Assembly (NCBI GenBank): GCA_002409995.1
Contig: DHOR01000047.1
Location: 11,797 to 40,249, forward strand
DNA: 28,453 nucleotides
Origin: Hungatella sp. UBA5385
GTDB taxonomy: Bacteria > Bacillota > Clostridia > Lachnospirales > Lachnospiraceae
Direction of reading: 5' to 3'
Below are positions 1 through 7,862 of this stretch, piece by piece; positions within the stretch are counted from its first letter, which is position 1, and each line of letters opens with the position of its first letter. Under the pieces are notes generated by a model. That model saw nothing but the letters and a program-made list of their open reading frames with translations. It searched no databases and had not been told where the DNA came from. The position numbers were made by a program, and so were the translations under genes.

Positions 1-662
1 AAAACACAAGGCAATTCCTTTGCTTTTTGCAGCGTATCCACTTGAATCAAAGACACAGGAACCTCATTGATTTCACAGTACTGTTTTATCTTCTCAACAC
101 TCTGATAGATATATGGACATTGCATATCATAATATATCGTCAGGTCTTTGTTTTCGATTTCCTGGCATTTAACATTTTCTGCAAACTTTGGTGTTGTTCC
201 GTCAAAAGAAAGTGCAAGCAATTCATATCCATTATCGGTAGTATCAACCACCTTAAAACCGAAATTCTTTGCAAATGACTGGTCAGTTAGCCAGGATTTT
301 TGTTTTTTTGCTCCTAACATACAAATGCCGGATTTCCTCTTTTCTTTGGCATCAGCCAAACAATACTCCATCAGAGCTTTCCCATACCCTTTTCCTTTGT
401 GATCGCCAGAAACCCACAAGCAATACACGTAATAATAGTTATCACCAATTATGGGAACCCAGGCTGTTTCAAGAGGAGCATATTCAATAAAAACAACAGC
501 CTTTTCATTTAACTTTCTAAAGACATGACCCTCATTTAACCGGTCAGAAAGCCATTCTCTCTTTGCTTCAACACCTGGATGAGGCTTTTTACTGCGAATA
601 ATGCAGCATAGATGTTCATTAGCGATATTTTCTGTTGTTAAGTTTACAAAATCAGTATTCAT
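1..662 (-). CDS. GNAT N-acetyltransferase with C-terminal YoaP-like domain (3' end cut by window edge)
   Basis: This gene reads off the left edge, so only about 220 codons are visible and the stop is missing. The ATG at 662 follows a GAGGG ribosome site and begins MNTDFVNLTTENI. Residues about 1-150 are a GNAT acetyltransferase fold, with the acetyl-CoA-binding pattern around residues 83-101 (WVSGDHKGKGYGKALMEYC). From about residue 172 the sequence turns into a thioredoxin-like segment (LTIYYDMQCPYIYQ, Cys182), as in the YoaP domain that follows GNAT in Bacillus YoaP proteins of roughly 250 residues; about 30 residues are probably lost. It lies 8 bases after the preceding acetyltransferase gene and is probably co-transcribed with it and the methyltransferase. 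The acetyl acceptor is unknown. The domain call is fairly sure; the substrate is not inferable. Confidence 0.8.
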   Translation of the reverse strand, partial: MNTDFVNLTTENIANEHLCCIIRSKKPHPGVEAKREWLSDRLNEGHVFRKLNEKAVVFIEYAPLETAWVPIIGDNYYYVYCLWVSGDHKGKGYGKALMEYCLADAKEKRKSGICMLGAKKQKSWLTDQSFAKNFGFKVVDTTDNGYELLALSFDGTTPKFAENVKCQEIENKDLTIYYDMQCPYIYQSVEKIKQYCEINEVPVSLIQVDTLQKAKELPCV

Positions 663-670
663 GTGTACCC

Positions 671-1117
671 TCACTTTAATTTAAAATCTTCTTTACGCAA
701 AACCATGGGTGTTACAGTGCTGTTATAAAATAACATAGGATTTCCGGTGATTTTCCCGCCCATATCACAGATGATTTTTACAGTTACTTCCCGGGCCTCC
801 ATATTAATTTCCTGTATTCCCTGAGAAAATAAATCCTTTATAGAGTATTCCGCTAATCTAGTACCAATATGCAATCCTCTATAGTTCTCATCAATTGCAA
901 ATCTTCCCCAATGAATCTGCCCATTCTCTTCCCAGGCAACGACTGCTCCTACAATTGTAGTATCCAATATAGCACACCACCATTGTGGAGAGTATTCAGC
1001 CGGCAATGGAATCATTGAAGCTGGAATTCCCTGTTCCCCTTCAAATACATCTACTTGCAGCTCCATAATCCCATTCATATCTTGATCTTTTGCTTTTCTG
1101 AAAATAACATCCTCCAA
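671..1117 (-). CDS. GNAT family N-acetyltransferase
   Basis: A 148-residue single-domain GNAT protein. The acetyl-CoA loop is visible at about residues 71-91 (RFAIDENYRGLHIGTRLAEYS), and the N-terminal VFEGEQGIP stretch resembles the YjcF/ElaA-type acetyltransferases. The start is a TTG at 1117, chosen because AGGAGG lies about 9 bases upstream, just after the stop of the methyltransferase gene, and no better ATG keeps the first beta-strand (VIFRKAKDQD). It sits 17 bases downstream of the homocysteine methyltransferase gene and 8 bases upstream of a second GNAT gene, so translation in one operon is likely. The substrate is unknown; a small amine or amino acid is possible given the methyltransferase neighbour, but that is inference only. 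Confidence 0.8.
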   Translation of the reverse strand: MEDVIFRKAKDQDMNGIMELQVDVFEGEQGIPASMIPLPAEYSPQWWCAILDTTIVGAVVAWEENGQIHWGRFAIDENYRGLHIGTRLAEYSIKDLFSQGIQEINMEAREVTVKIICDMGGKITGNPMLFYNSTVTPMVLRKEDFKLK

Positions 1118-1134
1118 CGCTCTGTTCCTCCTGA

Positions 1135-2061
1135 TTATAATCCAGCCGCAACCTGTTCCATATGTCTTCCATCCGTTCCACAGCAGCCTCCAAAAATCTT
1201 AATATTGCTTATATAACGAAGCTTTAGCATATCTTCTGCAAATTGATGTGGCTCAGAACATTTTAAATCCAGAGAATTATCCAGTTCATCATAAGAAAGT
1301 GGTGAAGTATTTGCCTGAATTCCTAAAAAACGTTTTTTAACCATAGAATTTTGATTAAATGGCTGGGATAATGCCTTGTATAAAATATTAGGGTGAACGC
1401 AATTAGTCATATAACACATAGGTTTATTATCAACAGAACGATCTATAGAGGTGATTGCCTCAGATATGGTTGTACCATCAATTAACTTACCATCTTTTTG
1501 AATGGTAAAACTGATGATATATGGAATACCTGTTTCTGACATTGCCTGTGCCATGCCATTAGCTTCCGGCAATGTTGGCATTATTCCTGCAAAAAGAAAA
1601 TCTGCCTTAGCTTCGCAAAATAAGTCTGCCTGCCATTTATGAAACAATCTTGCCTGATTTTCTGATAAAGCACCTTCCCCTGTATATGCATCCCCTTTGC
1701 AGCCCATAAGTCCGCCAACATACATTTCCAGGTTATTCTCTTCCTGTATACTCCGGAGAAATTGCACATTGTCATAGATAATCGATGAATTACAGCCTGC
1801 ACGCTCCACCCGCTCTCTGTTTCCACGGCGGGTTGGGGTGGCTGCTAAAAATGGCAGGCTATGTTTTTTCGCAATATCAATGTATTCCTGCCAAATGTTT
1901 TTTAATGCCATACGACCATTTGCGTCGTATATAAGCTTTGCCATAGCTACTTCATTATCAAATGTTAAACCATATTCACGCTTTAGCCGTTCTCCTAAAG
2001 CACCTTCCATTAAGATACTCTGTTGTTTTTCAATGCAATTACTTATTGTCCTTAGATGCAT
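1135..2061 (-). CDS. Homocysteine S-methyltransferase family protein
   Basis: This 308-residue cytosolic protein has the zinc-binding cysteines of the homocysteine S-methyltransferase domain: Cys221 in NCVHP and the Cys293-Cys294 pair in GGCCGTDGRH. The N-terminal MEGALGERL matches the barrel's first strand, although the family's usual Asp-Gly is here Glu-Gly. Family members move a methyl group from S-methylmethionine, betaine or methylated corrinoid/folate onto homocysteine or a related thiol. The protein is a stand-alone domain without the folate and cobalamin modules of MetH. ATG 2061 is preferred over GTG 2064 because AGGAGA lies 7 bases upstream of the ATG. It is followed closely by two acetyltransferase genes. 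No SAM riboswitch is visible in the short leader. The true methyl donor cannot be told from sequence. Confidence 0.87.
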   Translation of the reverse strand: MHLRTISNCIEKQQSILMEGALGERLKREYGLTFDNEVAMAKLIYDANGRMALKNIWQEYIDIAKKHSLPFLAATPTRRGNRERVERAGCNSSIIYDNVQFLRSIQEENNLEMYVGGLMGCKGDAYTGEGALSENQARLFHKWQADLFCEAKADFLFAGIMPTLPEANGMAQAMSETGIPYIISFTIQKDGKLIDGTTISEAITSIDRSVDNKPMCYMTNCVHPNILYKALSQPFNQNSMVKKRFLGIQANTSPLSYDELDNSLDLKCSEPHQFAEDMLKLRYISNIKIFGGCCGTDGRHMEQVAAGL

Positions 2062-2153
2062 CACAAATTCTCCTTATGCATTTTTATACGCCCTTTTTTT
2101 TATACCACTCTTCTAAGGCTTCAGAATCATCTATCTCTCCATTAAGCCGTCTG

Positions 2154-2537
2154 TTATAAATCTCCAATTATTTCTATTTCTGCCAGAGGGTGCTGAATGG
2201 AAACAGGATTCTTCCATAAATTTGAATTACCGTCTGCACACGGGCTGTCATATTCCAACATATCTGTTCTAGAAATATGGCTATTAAAAGCAGAATAAAC
2301 TGCCCAACTCCAATAGCAATTATTTTCCTCAGCCACAGCAGCAAATTCTTCCCCTGTTAGCCAATGATATCTTTCCATATACCCGAATTTGTTTTTGCGT
2401 TTGTATTCTCTACCCATACCTCCGACTTCAAAATCGCTAATCAACCAATTATACTGTTTCATAACAGCCATTTCCCGAAAAATTCTATGGTAAAAGTCAG
2501 GATATTCCTGGTTGCTTTTTATAATAAAACCTTTCAA
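2154..2537 (-). CDS. DUF2691-like hypothetical protein, possibly truncated
   Basis: A 127-residue soluble protein of unknown function. Its opening (MKGFIIKSNQEYPDFY...YNWLISDFE) and the ADGNSNLWKNP...EIEI stretch resemble DUF2691 proteins, which are usually about 150 residues, so this copy looks short at the C-terminus. It starts at a TTG behind GGGGGTG with good spacing; no ATG fits. Just past the stop, another frame reads YNRRLNGEIDDSEALEEWYKKKGV and stops at 2084, which would restore a family-like length of about 150, so a small frameshift or a deletion is possible. It is the first gene of the operon driven by the promoter at 2588-2616, ahead of the methyltransferase gene. The family call is tentative. 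Confidence 0.55.
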   Translation of the reverse strand: MKGFIIKSNQEYPDFYHRIFREMAVMKQYNWLISDFEVGGMGREYKRKNKFGYMERYHWLTGEEFAAVAEENNCYWSWAVYSAFNSHISRTDMLEYDSPCADGNSNLWKNPVSIQHPLAEIEIIGDL

Positions 2538-2587
2538 TATCTACACCCCCGTAATCTGGTTGCCTAATCATATCCTTTATTTTATTC

Positions 2588-2616
2588 ATCATACAGCAGA
2601 TTTCTATGGCTGACAA
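2588..2616 (-). promoter_or_regulatory. Sigma-A type promoter of the DUF2691/methyltransferase/GNAT operon
   Basis: Read on the minus strand: TTGTCA at 2616-2611, a 17-base spacer, then TATGAT at 2593-2588. The first gene (TTG start) begins at 2537, leaving a leader of about 45 bases. It lies just downstream of the terminator of the sugar-transport operon, consistent with an independent transcription unit. Confidence 0.6.
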
Positions 2617-2641
2617 TAACTTATTACCTTCTAAATATAAT

Positions 2642-2687
2642 AAAGACCAGAAAATCCGATTTCTTAAAGCCGAATTTTCCAGTCTTT
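2642..2687 (-). terminator. Intrinsic terminator after mmsB
   Basis: Arms 2642-2658 and 2671-2687 form a 17-pair stem with three G-U wobbles and a 12-base loop. On the minus strand it is followed by a TTATTATATT stretch. It sits about 25 bases beyond the mmsB stop and so ends the sugar-transport operon. Confidence 0.7.
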
Positions 2688-2712
2688 GGTTTAAAAGTTT
2701 CTTAAATTACAA

Positions 2713-3888
2713 TTACTGCTTCACAATAAATGATTTCCGTTTGCTGACAACATCAAAGATAACTGCAGCAACTAATACAATTCCTTTTACAACCTTCTGC
2801 AGGTTCTGATCAACGCCCATAATGCTCATACCCAGATTCAGAACACCCATCAGTGTTGCACCAACAATAACGCCAGGCACTGTACCGGTTCCTCCATAAG
2901 CGGAAGCTCCGCCAATAAAACATGCGCCAATGGCATCCATTTCATAACTGTTTCCTGCTGTGGGATTAGCGGAGTTCAGTCTTGCAACTGTAACCATACC
3001 TGCTACTGCTGCCAGAATTCCCATATTTAAGTATGCAAGGAAGAAAATCTTGTTGGTATCAATTCCTGAAAGTCTGGTGGCTTTTTCATTTCCTCCTACT
3101 GCGTAAAAATAGCGTCCAATGGTTGTTTTAGATGATATGTAACTGTAAATGGCGATTATAACAGCCACCCAGATCAGTGCATTGGGAATACCTTTATACT
3201 GTGCAAGCTTAAACATAAAAAAGATAACCACTGCGCAGATAAGAACCATTTTTGCCACGATACTTTTAAGGGAGTCCACCCGATATCCTTTCTGCTTCTT
3301 CCTTCTATACCCCATAAGAGTTGTTGCCACATAGATCAGACACACCAGAATTCCAACGAGAAAACAGGTTAAATTAAACCCTTCCATACCAAAGAAATCC
3401 GGAACATAGGTGTTAAAAAGCCTTAAGAAAGAATCTGGTATTGGAGACAGAGTCATACCTTTTAATACTGTATTTGACAGTCCTCTGAACACCAGCATTC
3501 CTGCCAACGTCACAATAAATGGAGGAATTCTCACATAAGCAATCCAGAACCCCTGCATGGCACCTACCAGCGCACCAACAACCAGCATAGCCACCATACT
3601 GAGATACGGATTTACGCCCATAGTGATCATTAAAGTACCACCTATGGCTCCAACAAAGCAGACTACGGAACCTACAGATAAGTCAATATTTCCTCCGGTC
3701 AGAATACAGAAGAGCATTCCTGTTGCAAGAATAAATACATAGGCATTCTGGGCAATCAGATTGTTTACATTCTGAGGCAGAAGCATCTTCCCTCCAGTAT
3801 TAACAGTAAATAAAATAACCACGATAAATAGAACGAGCACCATTGTATACTTCTTTAAAACCTCATATACTTTTACTTTATTTTCCAT
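2713..3888 (-). CDS. mmsB: Multiple-monosaccharide ABC transporter permease MmsB (GguB-type)
   Basis: A 391-residue integral membrane protein of the branched-chain/ribose-type permease family (BPD_transp_2). It has about ten hydrophobic segments, including TMVLVLFIVVILFTV near residues 15-30 and a long hydrophobic stretch at about 325-385. The ILTGGNIDLSVGSVV motif near residues 62-76 is the family hallmark, and the cytoplasmic loop around ARLNSANPTAGNSYEMDAI matches XylH/GguB permeases. Length (about 390) fits MmsB rather than the shorter RbsC type. ATG 3888 has its ribosome site (AAAGGAG) inside the last codons of mmsA, three bases apart, so the two are translationally coupled. It should form the membrane channel for ChvE-delivered sugar together with MmsA. 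The exact sugar is unresolved; xylose, arabinose, galactose and glucose are all used by relatives. Confidence 0.93.
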   Translation of the reverse strand: MENKVKVYEVLKKYTMVLVLFIVVILFTVNTGGKMLLPQNVNNLIAQNAYVFILATGMLFCILTGGNIDLSVGSVVCFVGAIGGTLMITMGVNPYLSMVAMLVVGALVGAMQGFWIAYVRIPPFIVTLAGMLVFRGLSNTVLKGMTLSPIPDSFLRLFNTYVPDFFGMEGFNLTCFLVGILVCLIYVATTLMGYRRKKQKGYRVDSLKSIVAKMVLICAVVIFFMFKLAQYKGIPNALIWVAVIIAIYSYISSKTTIGRYFYAVGGNEKATRLSGIDTNKIFFLAYLNMGILAAVAGMVTVARLNSANPTAGNSYEMDAIGACFIGGASAYGGTGTVPGVIVGATLMGVLNLGMSIMGVDQNLQKVVKGIVLVAAVIFDVVSKRKSFIVKQ

Positions 3889-3891
3889 CTT

Positions 3892-5430
3892 TTACACTCC
3901 TTTGTCCGATTTCAGAATACTGGCCATAATCTTCTCCTGGGTTGCCTCATGAGCGGACAATTCTCCCACCATCCGGCCCTCATTCATGATGTATATCCGG
4001 TCTGACATACCCAGCACTTCAGGCAATTCAGAAGAAACCATAATAATAGATTTCCCCTCAGCCACCAGTTCATTGATAATACAGTAGATTTCATATTTTG
4101 CTCCTACATCAATTCCCCTTGTTGGTTCATCCAAAATCAGGATCTCAGGCTCTGCAAACATCCATTTCGCTAATAAAACCTTCTGCTGATTTCCGCCGCT
4201 TAAATTTTCCACATTCTGATTTACAGTAGGACATTTGGTATTAAGTTTTTTTCTATATTCGTCAGCAACCAGATATTCTTTATCCTTATCTATGATCATC
4301 CGCTTGCTGACAGCCTCCATCTTGGCTAAGGTTGTGTTGGTTTTAATGGGATTTGATAGAATCAGGCCATTACCCTTTCTGTCCTCTGTGACATAGGCAA
4401 GTTTATGCTTAATGGCATCTTTTACATGATTTAACTTTACTTTTTCCCCCTGTATCTTCAGTGTTCCGCTGATGTTAACTCCATAGCTTTTACCAAAAAT
4501 ACTCATGGCAAGCTCTGTTCTGCCTGCTCCCATCAATCCGCAGATACCGATAACTTCACCCTTGTTAACATGAAAGGAGACATTATCCACCACCTTACGT
4601 TCTGAGTAAAGAGGATGATAAACATTCCAGTTTTCCACAGACAGGGCTGCCTCTTGGGATTTGGTATGGGGCCGCTTGGGAAAACGGTCAACAAGTTCTC
4701 TGCCTACCATACCTTTAATGATTCGATCCTCTGTGATCTCATCTGTATTCTTATCCAGTGTTTCGATTGTAGAACCGTCCCGGAGTATGGTGATCTTATC
4801 CGCCACATAGGCGATCTCATTAAGCTTATGGGAAATAATAATAGAGGTCATGCCCTCAGCTTTGAATTTCAGGAGTAAATCCAGCAATGCCTGAGAATCA
4901 TCCTCATTTAAAGACGCTGTTGGCTCATCCAGAATTAAAAGCTTGGCTTTCTTCGCCAGTGCCTTGGCTATTTCCACCAGCTGCTGCTTTCCAACTCCTA
5001 TATCCTTAATTAATGTATCAGCCGGTTCCTTAAGTCCTACGGTTTTTAAGTAACCATCAGCCGCTTTATAAGTTTCATCCCAGTCAATGGACATTTTACT
5101 GCCAAGCTCATTGCCCAGGTACATATTTTCTGCAATTGTCATATAAGGCACCAGTGCAAGCTCCTGGTGGATAATTACTATCCCCTTTTCTTCACTGTCA
5201 CTGATTTTGTTGAATTTACATATCTCATCCTCATATATGATATCTCCGGTATAAGATCCATATGGATGTATTCCGCTTAATACATTCATCAGAGTTGATT
5301 TTCCTGCTCCATTTTCTCCTACCAGAGCATGAATTTCTCCCTGCTCAACTTCCAGATTTACATTGTCAAGAGCCTTCACTCCCGGGAAAGTCTTTGTGAT
5401 ATTTTTCATTTCCAAAAGTATCTTAGCCAC
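3892..5430 (-). CDS. mmsA: Multiple-monosaccharide ABC transporter ATPase MmsA (GguA-type, two ATP domains)
   Basis: A 512-residue cytosolic ATPase made of two fused nucleotide-binding domains, the normal layout for sugar importers of the RbsA/XylG/GguA class. Domain 1 has Walker A GENGAGKS (residues 38-45), the noncanonical signature VGKQQLVEIAKA and Walker B LLILDEPTAS. Domain 2 has the degenerate P-loop GLMGAGRTEL, the canonical signature LSGGNQQKV and LILDEPTRGIDVG. The start is a GTG at 5430 with GGAGGG about 8 bases upstream. It lies between chvE and mmsB; a strong stem-loop separates it from chvE and may lower its message relative to the binding protein. It powers sugar import through MmsB. 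Confidence in function is high; the sugar is not proven. Confidence 0.95.
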   Translation of the reverse strand: MAKILLEMKNITKTFPGVKALDNVNLEVEQGEIHALVGENGAGKSTLMNVLSGIHPYGSYTGDIIYEDEICKFNKISDSEEKGIVIIHQELALVPYMTIAENMYLGNELGSKMSIDWDETYKAADGYLKTVGLKEPADTLIKDIGVGKQQLVEIAKALAKKAKLLILDEPTASLNEDDSQALLDLLLKFKAEGMTSIIISHKLNEIAYVADKITILRDGSTIETLDKNTDEITEDRIIKGMVGRELVDRFPKRPHTKSQEAALSVENWNVYHPLYSERKVVDNVSFHVNKGEVIGICGLMGAGRTELAMSIFGKSYGVNISGTLKIQGEKVKLNHVKDAIKHKLAYVTEDRKGNGLILSNPIKTNTTLAKMEAVSKRMIIDKDKEYLVADEYRKKLNTKCPTVNQNVENLSGGNQQKVLLAKWMFAEPEILILDEPTRGIDVGAKYEIYCIINELVAEGKSIIMVSSELPEVLGMSDRIYIMNEGRMVGELSAHEATQEKIMASILKSDKGV

Positions 5431-5457
5431 TTATATCCCTCCACCGTCTACTTGGCA

Positions 5458-5489
5458 GAGGCGGCTCTGTTACCGACAGAAGCCGCCTC
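5458..5489 (-). other. Intergenic stem-loop between chvE and mmsA
   Basis: GAGGCGGCT at 5458-5466 pairs with AGCCGCCTC at 5481-5489, and the inner CTGT/ACAG pair extends it to a 13-pair stem with one bulged A and a 5-base loop. No T-run follows on the minus strand, so it is not a classical terminator. Such hairpins often sit after the binding-protein gene of ABC operons, where they stabilise that part of the message or partly stop polymerase. Confidence 0.65.
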
Positions 5490-5512
5490 CTTAGAATTGA
5501 ACTTGATTCACA

Positions 5513-6673
5513 TTACTTTATCTGATCCTCTGTATAATAACCAGAATCAATCAGCATTTCTTTATAATTGTCAATAGTAACAGCTACAGGCTCACAAAGG
5601 TAGGTAGGTATAACACCTGTTCCATTGTCATAAGTCTTGGTATCATTTACTTCTGCAGTGCCGCCCTGCATAACTGCGTCTACCATTTTAACTACCTGGG
5701 TTGCAAGTGTACGGGTATCCTTAAATATAGACATTGCCTGCTTTCCTACCAGCATATTCTTAACGTTTGCAACATCACAGTCCTGACCAGTAATAACCGG
5801 ATAATCTCCCACATAGGAAGAAGCAAGAGCATTTTCTACACCCAGTGCTGTTGAGTCATTGGAACACATAACTGCATGAAGAACAGTTCCGTCTGAATAA
5901 TTTCCTGCAATAATAGTATCCATTCTGTTCTGTGATTTTTCAGAATCCCAGTTTGCAGTAGCAACCTGCTCAAAAGCTGTCTGTCCTGATTTTACCACCA
6001 GCTTGCCTTCATCAATGTAAGGCTGAAGAACGTCCATAGCTCCGCCAAAGAAGAATACACAGTTGTTGTCAGCAGGATCGCCTGTAAACAGCTCAATATT
6101 CTTTGGTTCTGTTGAAGTCTTAAGTTCCAGAACATCTACAAGGTATTCTCCCTGCTTCTGTCCTACCATATAGTTATCAAAGGTTGCATAGTAGGAAACT
6201 GCATCTGTATTCATAAGCAGACGGTCATAAGCGATAACCGGAATTCCAGCTTCCTTGGCCTGGCCTAAAGGCTCACCCAGAGAACTTCCGTCAATGGAAG
6301 CAATAACAAGTATCTCACAGCCATTGGAGATCATATTTTCGACCTGTGAAACCTGAGTCTGTACATCATTGCTGGCATACTGAAGATCAACCTGATAGCC
6401 TGCTGCCTCAAGCTGTTTTTTCATGTTTTCGCCGTCCTGATTCCATCTCTGGAGGTCCTTGGTGGGCATTGCAACACCAACAAGCGCGCCTGCTCCTCCG
6501 GAAGTATCCTCCTTCTTAGGTTCCTCTGCTTTTGCCGCCTCTGTAGCTGCCTCTGTGGCTGCTGGAGCTGCTGCCGTGGTCACAGCTGCTTCTTTATTCC
6601 CACCGCACCCTGTCATCATGCTGGCTGCAACTGCCATTGTCATTATTGCTGCAAATAGCTTACTTCTTTTCAT
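5513..6673 (-). CDS. chvE: Multiple-monosaccharide ABC transporter substrate-binding lipoprotein ChvE
   Basis: A 386-residue extracellular sugar-binding lipoprotein. ATG 6673 is chosen because AAGGAGG precedes it and the protein then begins with a lipoprotein signal peptide (MKRSKLFAAIMTMAVAASMM) and lipobox TGC with Cys23. An Ala/Thr/Glu-rich linker (about residues 28-60) tethers the Peripla_BP_4 domain, recognisable by GVAMPTKDLQRWNQDG, VIAYDRLL and ITGQDCD. ChvE relatives bind several aldoses (galactose, glucose, arabinose, xylose). It leads the transporter operon, with its own promoter region between the 6770-6794 terminator and the start; TTCACA/TATGTT (6743-6714, 18-base spacer) is a weak candidate. 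Its C-terminus is visibly similar to the lipoprotein encoded upstream at 6824-7858. Expression is probably controlled by the kinase/regulator pair upstream. Confidence 0.93.
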   Translation of the reverse strand: MKRSKLFAAIMTMAVAASMMTGCGGNKEAAVTTAAAPAATEAATEAAKAEEPKKEDTSGGAGALVGVAMPTKDLQRWNQDGENMKKQLEAAGYQVDLQYASNDVQTQVSQVENMISNGCEILVIASIDGSSLGEPLGQAKEAGIPVIAYDRLLMNTDAVSYYATFDNYMVGQKQGEYLVDVLELKTSTEPKNIELFTGDPADNNCVFFFGGAMDVLQPYIDEGKLVVKSGQTAFEQVATANWDSEKSQNRMDTIIAGNYSDGTVLHAVMCSNDSTALGVENALASSYVGDYPVITGQDCDVANVKNMLVGKQAMSIFKDTRTLATQVVKMVDAVMQGGTAEVNDTKTYDNGTGVIPTYLCEPVAVTIDNYKEMLIDSGYYTEDQIK

Positions 6674-6769
6674 GTTCTTCTTCCTCCTTAATATTTGTTG
6701 ATAATCCAATGGTAACATAGCCCATTCTGGATTTGCTTGTGAAACAGTAGTACAGAAATATGGCAATGA

Positions 6770-6794
6770 AAAAAGCCCTGCTTAAGCAGGACTT
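6770..6794 (-). terminator. Intrinsic terminator between the sensing operon and chvE
   Basis: AAGCCCTGC (6773-6781) and GCAGGACTT (6786-6794) form a 9-pair stem with a TTAA loop. On the minus strand this runs straight into a run of T residues. It separates the sensory operon from the chvE-mmsA-mmsB operon, implying separate promoters. Confidence 0.75.
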
Positions 6795-6823
6795 CTCCAT
6801 AACAATATAATGCTATCTGTGTG

Positions 6824-7858
6824 CTATTGAGAATTTAAATAAACATCTTCCTGTGCATGGAATCCGCCCTGAATGATTACCTCATCCATATTCTCCTTGG
6901 TTACCGCAATAGGGTCCAGTTCCACATAGGGGACATCATAGGTGCCATCAAACATCGTCTTATTAACATCTTCAAGAGATTCTCCCCGTCCCAGCTTCAC
7001 TGCTAATTCAGCAGCCAGTCTGGCCTGCTCCGTAACAGATTTGAATGCAGTCATCTGCTGCGTTCCTTCAACAATACGCTGACAGGCGATGAGATCCCCA
7101 TCCTGTCCCACGAGAATAACTGTTCCTGCCAGCTGTTCTTCCGAAAGTGCCCGGAATACCTGGGTTGCAATATCATCATTTCCGCACATAATCCCTTTTA
7201 CATCTCTATGATCGGACAGCCCTTCTTTGACATAGTAAAATGCCGGTTCCGCAAGCCAGCCAGTGCAGCTTTCCTTGTGAACAACATTTAAATTGGAGCC
7301 TTCCAGAGTTTTAAAAAATCCATTTCTTACCTCATCCACATTCTGATCTGTAGGTGATCCCTGTATCATAAAAATATCTCCGCCCTCAGGTATGGATTCT
7401 ATCAAAGACTCAGCCATAAGAATGCCCACTTTTTCATTGTTAAAGGAAATGAACATATCACAATCCGCATTTTGAATTAAACGGTCATAACACATGGTCT
7501 TAATCCCTGCATCCTTTGCCTTTTTCATCACGCTGTCCAGCTTATTACAATCACCTGCAACTACAACAATGACATCCACCTGTTTTTTAATAAAATACTC
7601 TATCTGATCGATCTGCTCCTGCAAATCACCGTTTGAGTTCTGTACATTTACATCTGCCCCCAGGCTCTTTGCAGTAGATACAAATACATCCCGGTCTCTG
7701 ATCCAGCGTTCAATCAGAAAGGAATCAAAGCTGATCCCGATTTCCAGGGCTGCTGCGTCATCTGTTGCTGCTGTTTCTGCAGTCACAGTTTCCTTATTGC
7801 ACCCACTTAACAGCAGACTGCATATTAATAATAAAATTGCCGGAATTCGAATATTCAT
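6824..7858 (-). CDS. Sugar-binding lipoprotein (XylF/Peripla_BP_4 type) encoded with the sensory operon
   Basis: A 344-residue lipoprotein with signal MNIRIPAILLLICSLLLSGC (lipidated Cys20) followed by a periplasmic-binding-protein type 4 domain (EIGISFDSFLIERWIRDRD, MCYDRLIQ, ILVGQDGD). It resembles XylF more than RbsB and parallels ChvE downstream, including the closing DPIAVTKENMDEVIIQGG region versus EPVAVTIDNYKEMLIDSG. It starts 4 bases after the response-regulator stop and ends at a terminator, so it belongs to the sensory operon rather than the transporter operon. It may be an alternative binding protein for MmsAB, or may hand sugar to the membrane sensor; the sequence cannot decide. 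The sugar is unknown. Confidence 0.88.
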   Translation of the reverse strand: MNIRIPAILLLICSLLLSGCNKETVTAETAATDDAAALEIGISFDSFLIERWIRDRDVFVSTAKSLGADVNVQNSNGDLQEQIDQIEYFIKKQVDVIVVVAGDCNKLDSVMKKAKDAGIKTMCYDRLIQNADCDMFISFNNEKVGILMAESLIESIPEGGDIFMIQGSPTDQNVDEVRNGFFKTLEGSNLNVVHKESCTGWLAEPAFYYVKEGLSDHRDVKGIMCGNDDIATQVFRALSEEQLAGTVILVGQDGDLIACQRIVEGTQQMTAFKSVTEQARLAAELAVKLGRGESLEDVNKTMFDGTYDVPYVELDPIAVTKENMDEVIIQGGFHAQEDVYLNSQ

Positions 7859-7862
7859 AAGT

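Noticed and set aside
2497..2587. Short frame on the minus strand (MNKIKDMIRQPDYGGVDIERFYYKKQPGIS) overlapping the start of the DUF2691-like gene
   Set aside because: Its first ATGs overlap the -10 element, so they would not be in the transcript; an internal ATG has an SD-like AAAGGA but placed too close. No recognisable protein.
1135..2616. SAM-responsive riboswitch before the methyltransferase operon
   Set aside because: The leader after the promoter is only about 45 bases, too short for an S-box, and no conserved riboswitch core is seen.
6762..6776. TTTTTTCAT near the chvE promoter as a copy of the candidate regulator site at 12042-12056
   Set aside because: It is part of the T-run of the terminator at 6770-6794 and only one half-site matches, so chance is the simpler explanation.
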